9,337 nt of DNA, taken from assembly GCA_946627575.1 (NCBI GenBank), contig CAMOVS010000028.1, positions 1 through 9,337 of the forward strand, read 5' to 3'. This document shows positions 7,392 through 9,337 of the stretch, in pieces. The DNA comes from an uncultured Lachnospiraceae bacterium (GTDB taxonomy: Bacteria > Bacillota > Clostridia > Lachnospirales > Lachnospiraceae). The first letter of the stretch is position 1. The number at the start of each line of letters is the position of its first letter. Position numbers and translations under genes: made by a program. A model generated the notes under the pieces. It had not been told where the DNA came from. It saw nothing but the letters and a program-made list of their open reading frames with translations, and did not search any database.

Positions 7392-7491
7392 GGTTCTTAT
7401 TATGCTTTATACTGTTTTTCGATAAGGACAAAACCTTGTCCCTCCTATATTGGCCGCTAGCGGCCTCCACAGAAGTCTCTTATACTTTATG
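7392..7491. promoter_or_regulatory. Spacer between SPFH gene and LtaS-like gene, palindrome and short repeats
   Basis: The spacer holds a 14-base perfect palindrome GGCCGCTAGCGGCC (7452-7465) and a 6-bp hairpin GGACAA/TTGTCC (7426-7441). Two 13-base near-repeats, TTATGCTTTATAC (7400-7412) and TTATACTTTATGC (7480-7492), sit 80 bases apart with two mismatches. On the minus strand the repeats give AT-rich, -10-like sequence (TATAAA, CATAAT). No good -35 is paired with them, so a promoter here is likely by position but not defined. A strong AGGAGG (7442-7447, minus strand) has no ATG after it. Confidence 0.35.
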
Positions 7492-8457
7492 CTATGCCTC
7501 AGGATTCAGATCTTCCTGTGCAGGTTCTTCCTTTGAAACTGCAGCTACCTCCTTGAGCGAAGTCACCAGCCCGGCCAGTCCCTGAATCTCCGAAGGCACG
7601 ATAATCTTGGTTGCCCGGCCATCTGCAGCCTTGGCAAAAGCTTCCAGAGCCTTGAGCCGGATCACCGGATCGTCAGCGCCAACTTCCTTGATGGCTCTAA
7701 GACCATCCGCTGTAGCCTGCTGTACCTTCATAATAGCTTCGGCCTGACCTTCTGCCTCCCGGATGGTCGCTTCCTTCTTAGCTTCCGCATTCAGAATAGC
7801 GGCCTCCTTGTTGGCCTCCGCTTCAAGAATCATGGATTCCTTGTGGCCTTCGGCCCGAAGAACGGCAGACTTCTTTTCTCCTTCGGCCCGGAGAATGGCT
7901 TCTCTTCGCTCACGCTCGGCCTTCATCTGCTTCTCCATGGCGTTCTGGATCTCAGCAGGAGGAATAATGTTCTTCAGCTCAACACGATTCACTTTAATCC
8001 CCCAGGGATCTGTGGCGACATCAAGGGTTGCCCTCATCTGGGTATTGACATTCTCACGGGATGTAAGAGTCGCATCCAGCTCCAGGTCACCAATGATGTT
8101 ACGGAGGGTGGTCGCTGTCAGATTCTCAATAGCCATAATAGGGTTGACCACACCATAAGCATAAAGTTTAGGATCGGTTATCTGATAGTAAACCACGGTA
8201 TCGATCTGCATGGTAACGTTATCCTTGGTAATAACCGGCTGGGGAGCAAAGTCTACTACCTGCTCCTTCAAAGATACCCTCTGGGCAATCCTGTCAATAA
8301 AAGGCACCTTAAGATGAAGCCCTACCCCCCAGGTTCCCTGGTAAGTTCCCAGCCTCTCTACTACAAAGGCATGAGCCTGAGGAACAATCTGAATAGAACC
8401 CACAACTGCATAAATAATCAATATAAGAACAAAAACAATAAGAATAAGGCTAAACAT
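7492..8457 (-). CDS. SPFH/stomatin-family membrane protein (QmcA/YbbK-like)
   Basis: SPFH proteins assemble into large rings or cages on the membrane and organise membrane domains or quality-control proteases. The 321 residues start with one hydrophobic anchor (about 2-20). The SPFH domain follows (about 22-180; blocks IVPQAHAFVVERLG, VPFIDRIAQRVSLKEQ, VITKDNVTMQIDTVVYYQI, NIIGDLELDATLTSRE, WGIKVNRVELKNI). Residues 187-241 are five regular 11-residue repeats rich in Ala, Glu and Lys, a long right-handed coiled coil. The region after 265 holds the IIVPSEIQGLAGL block typical of this subfamily. The ATG (8455-8457) has a strong AAGGAGG nine bases upstream, inside the end of the nfeD-like gene, and overlaps it by 8 bases. 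That pairing fits the known NfeD-SPFH partnership. The cargo or protease partner here is unknown. Confidence 0.94.
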   Translation of the reverse strand: MFSLILIVFVLILIIYAVVGSIQIVPQAHAFVVERLGTYQGTWGVGLHLKVPFIDRIAQRVSLKEQVVDFAPQPVITKDNVTMQIDTVVYYQITDPKLYAYGVVNPIMAIENLTATTLRNIIGDLELDATLTSRENVNTQMRATLDVATDPWGIKVNRVELKNIIPPAEIQNAMEKQMKAERERREAILRAEGEKKSAVLRAEGHKESMILEAEANKEAAILNAEAKKEATIREAEGQAEAIMKVQQATADGLRAIKEVGADDPVIRLKALEAFAKAADGRATKIIVPSEIQGLAGLVTSLKEVAAVSKEEPAQEDLNPEA

Positions 8458-8902
8458 TGTTATAATCCTCCTTCTTTTCCGGTGCTACAATCAGCTTCAC
8501 TCCAGAAATACTTTGAACAAACACCTTGCTGCCTTCCTGGATCTTCATATCATCCGAAGTGCTTCTGGCCGTCCAGATCTGTCCTTTCAGATCTACCTGG
8601 CCGGCTCCGGCCAGATTATCAATCCTCTGGGTCACGATACAGGCCTGTCCGATCAGACTGTCCAGATTGGTATCGGTTCTCTTTCTCTTCAGATTGGATC
8701 TTACGACAGGGGCGATTAAGACCAGTAAAACAATGCTTACCACAACAAAGGCTGTCACCTGAAGCCAGAGGGGCATGCCCAGCCCGGCCATCAGAGCTCC
8801 TGCCAGGGCCCCGCCGATAAACCAGATCGAGGCCAAAGAAAGCGTAACGATCTCAATCACCAGAAAAAGCACTGCAGCAATCAACCAATAAGAAACCGGC
8901 AT
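8450..8902 (-). CDS. NfeD-like membrane protein (short form)
   Basis: Short NfeD proteins pair with SPFH proteins and are thought to bind or support their oligomers through a C-terminal OB-fold domain. The 150 residues contain hydrophobic helices at about 4-22, 25-41 and 46-67, then a basic linker (SNLKRKR). A small beta-rich domain (about 81-140) follows, with the pattern LIGQACIV, AGQVDLKGQIWTA, IQEGSKVFV and GVKLIV characteristic of the family. The N-terminal ClpP-like protease domain of long NfeD is absent, as expected for this class. The start ATG is at 8900-8902. GTGAGG lies only two bases upstream and AAGGA ten bases upstream, so the ribosome site is unusual but a start here is consistent with the first helix. 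The stop overlaps the SPFH start by 8 bases, indicating one translation-coupled operon. Confidence 0.92.
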   Translation of the reverse strand: MPVSYWLIAAVLFLVIEIVTLSLASIWFIGGALAGALMAGLGMPLWLQVTAFVVVSIVLLVLIAPVVRSNLKRKRTDTNLDSLIGQACIVTQRIDNLAGAGQVDLKGQIWTARSTSDDMKIQEGSKVFVQSISGVKLIVAPEKKEDYNNV

Positions 8903-9050
8903 AACCTCACCATCCTTTCTCCTGCCAGGCAGACATCCACCAGGGGAGGCGCATAGATCCTATCCTGCCGGTGTCGTCTCCCGCGATGTTCTCAGCATCA
9001 TACATGATGATCTATGCCGGGTCTACGCAACCGGATTACTGAGAATTACT
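8903..9050 (-). promoter_or_regulatory. Spacer between hemB and nfeD-like gene with interleaved inverted repeats
   Basis: Inverted repeat A is a 9-bp perfect match, GCATAGATC (8951-8959) with GATCTATGC (9009-9017). Inverted repeat B is a 7-bp perfect match, TTCTCAG (8989-8995) with CTGAGAA (9039-9045). Their arms interleave, so they could form a pseudoknot or two exclusive folds. A third hairpin, CATCAT/ATGATG, sits at 8996-9009, and CTGCC/GGCAG lies just before the ribosome site of the nfeD-like gene. I find neither a U-run terminator for hemB nor a clear -35/-10 pair, so the nfeD promoter is not located. Confidence 0.35.
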
Positions 9051-9337
9051 CTATTCATCTTCCTTGAGCCATCTGGCCACATCCAGGGCATGGTAGGTGA
9101 TGATCATATGAGCCCCGGCCCTCTTCATGCCGATCATGTTCTCCATGACGATCTTTTTCTCGTCAATCCAGCCGTTGGCCGCAGCAGCCTTCACCATGGA
9201 ATACTCTCCGCTGACATTGTAGGCGCAGAGGGGCATATCGGTTCTCATGGAGGCCGTCTTCAGTATATCAAGGAAGGCCAGAGCCGGCTTTACGATAATA
9301 ATATACGCTCCCTCATCGATATCATCCTGGATATCAC
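9051..9337 (-). CDS. hemB: Porphobilinogen synthase (delta-aminolevulinate dehydratase), C-terminal part
   Basis: HemB condenses two 5-aminolevulinate molecules into porphobilinogen, the precursor of siroheme, cobalamin and heme. Only the last 94 residues are inside the window; the 5' part lies beyond 9337. The visible sequence carries the end of the active site: [17 protein letters not shown], whose lysine (codon 9288-9290) corresponds to the Schiff-base lysine of the family. The family hallmark [18 protein letters not shown] and the closing [20 protein letters not shown] follow. The frame is open to the window edge, so a start at an internal ATG (9246-9248) would cut through the active site and is rejected. 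A Tyr stands where many homologues have Asp in EGAD, probably neutral. With no other tetrapyrrole genes visible, the end product (most plausibly cobalamin or siroheme in such anaerobes) is inference. Confidence 0.95.
   Translation of the reverse strand, partial: DIQDDIDEGAYIIIVKPALAFLDILKTASMRTDMPLCAYNVSGEYSMVKAAAANGWIDEKKIVMENMIGMKRAGAHMIITYHALDVARWLKEDE

Noticed and set aside
7735..7899. The periodic 33-base units as a CRISPR or tandem DNA repeat array
   Set aside because: The units are coding, differ strongly at the base level and encode protein hendecads. There are no spacers.
7843..8820. A 325-codon plus-strand frame opposite the SPFH and NfeD genes
   Set aside because: It runs across the junction of two well-supported overlapping genes and has low-quality composition.

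Overview
This is an ordinary chromosomal window from a Gram-positive anaerobe of the class Clostridia, most likely Lachnospiraceae. The evidence is the gene set and order (argF, birA, a small DUF6145-like gene, coaX, dusB, greA), Shine-Dalgarno-led starts, sigma-A type promoters and an LtaS-type enzyme. All ten credible genes lie on the minus strand, so the text runs from high to low coordinates in transcription order. I see no transposase, phage gene, CRISPR array, tRNA or rRNA.

Region 9337-8903: the C-terminal end of hemB (porphobilinogen synthase), cut by the window edge. It is followed by a 148-base spacer with interleaved inverted repeats. Region 8902-7492: a two-gene unit of a short NfeD-like membrane protein and an SPFH/stomatin-family (QmcA/YbbK-like) protein, overlapping by 8 bases. 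This is the classic partnership of a membrane-organising SPFH protein with an OB-fold NfeD partner. Region 7491-5379: a regulatory-looking spacer (palindrome, short repeats, hairpins) and a five-TM LtaS-family phosphoglycerol-transferase-type enzyme. Its start is better placed at 7340 than at the longest-ORF start, 7391.

Region 5378-1069: a 250-base spacer holds a probable promoter and a long bulged inverted repeat. After it come argF, birA, the small conserved gene, coaX and dusB, 18 bases apart at most or overlapping, so they probably form one transcript. birA (biotin attachment), coaX (first step of CoA synthesis) and dusB (tRNA dihydrouridine) are housekeeping functions. Biotin ligase and CoA synthesis both serve acyl-CoA carboxylases, which makes the small gene between them worth attention.

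Region 1068-381: greA has its own perfect-consensus promoter (TTGACA-N17-TATAAT), whose -35 box lies across the dusB stop codon. It ends in a 12-bp perfect-stem terminator. Region 380-1: a strong promoter (TTTACA-N17-TATACT) begins beside that terminator and drives a small membrane protein of unknown function that runs off the window.

Nothing here is clearly a new biological system. The most interesting signals are non-coding: the structured argF leader, the hairpin and start ambiguity before the LtaS-like gene, and the folded spacer before nfeD.
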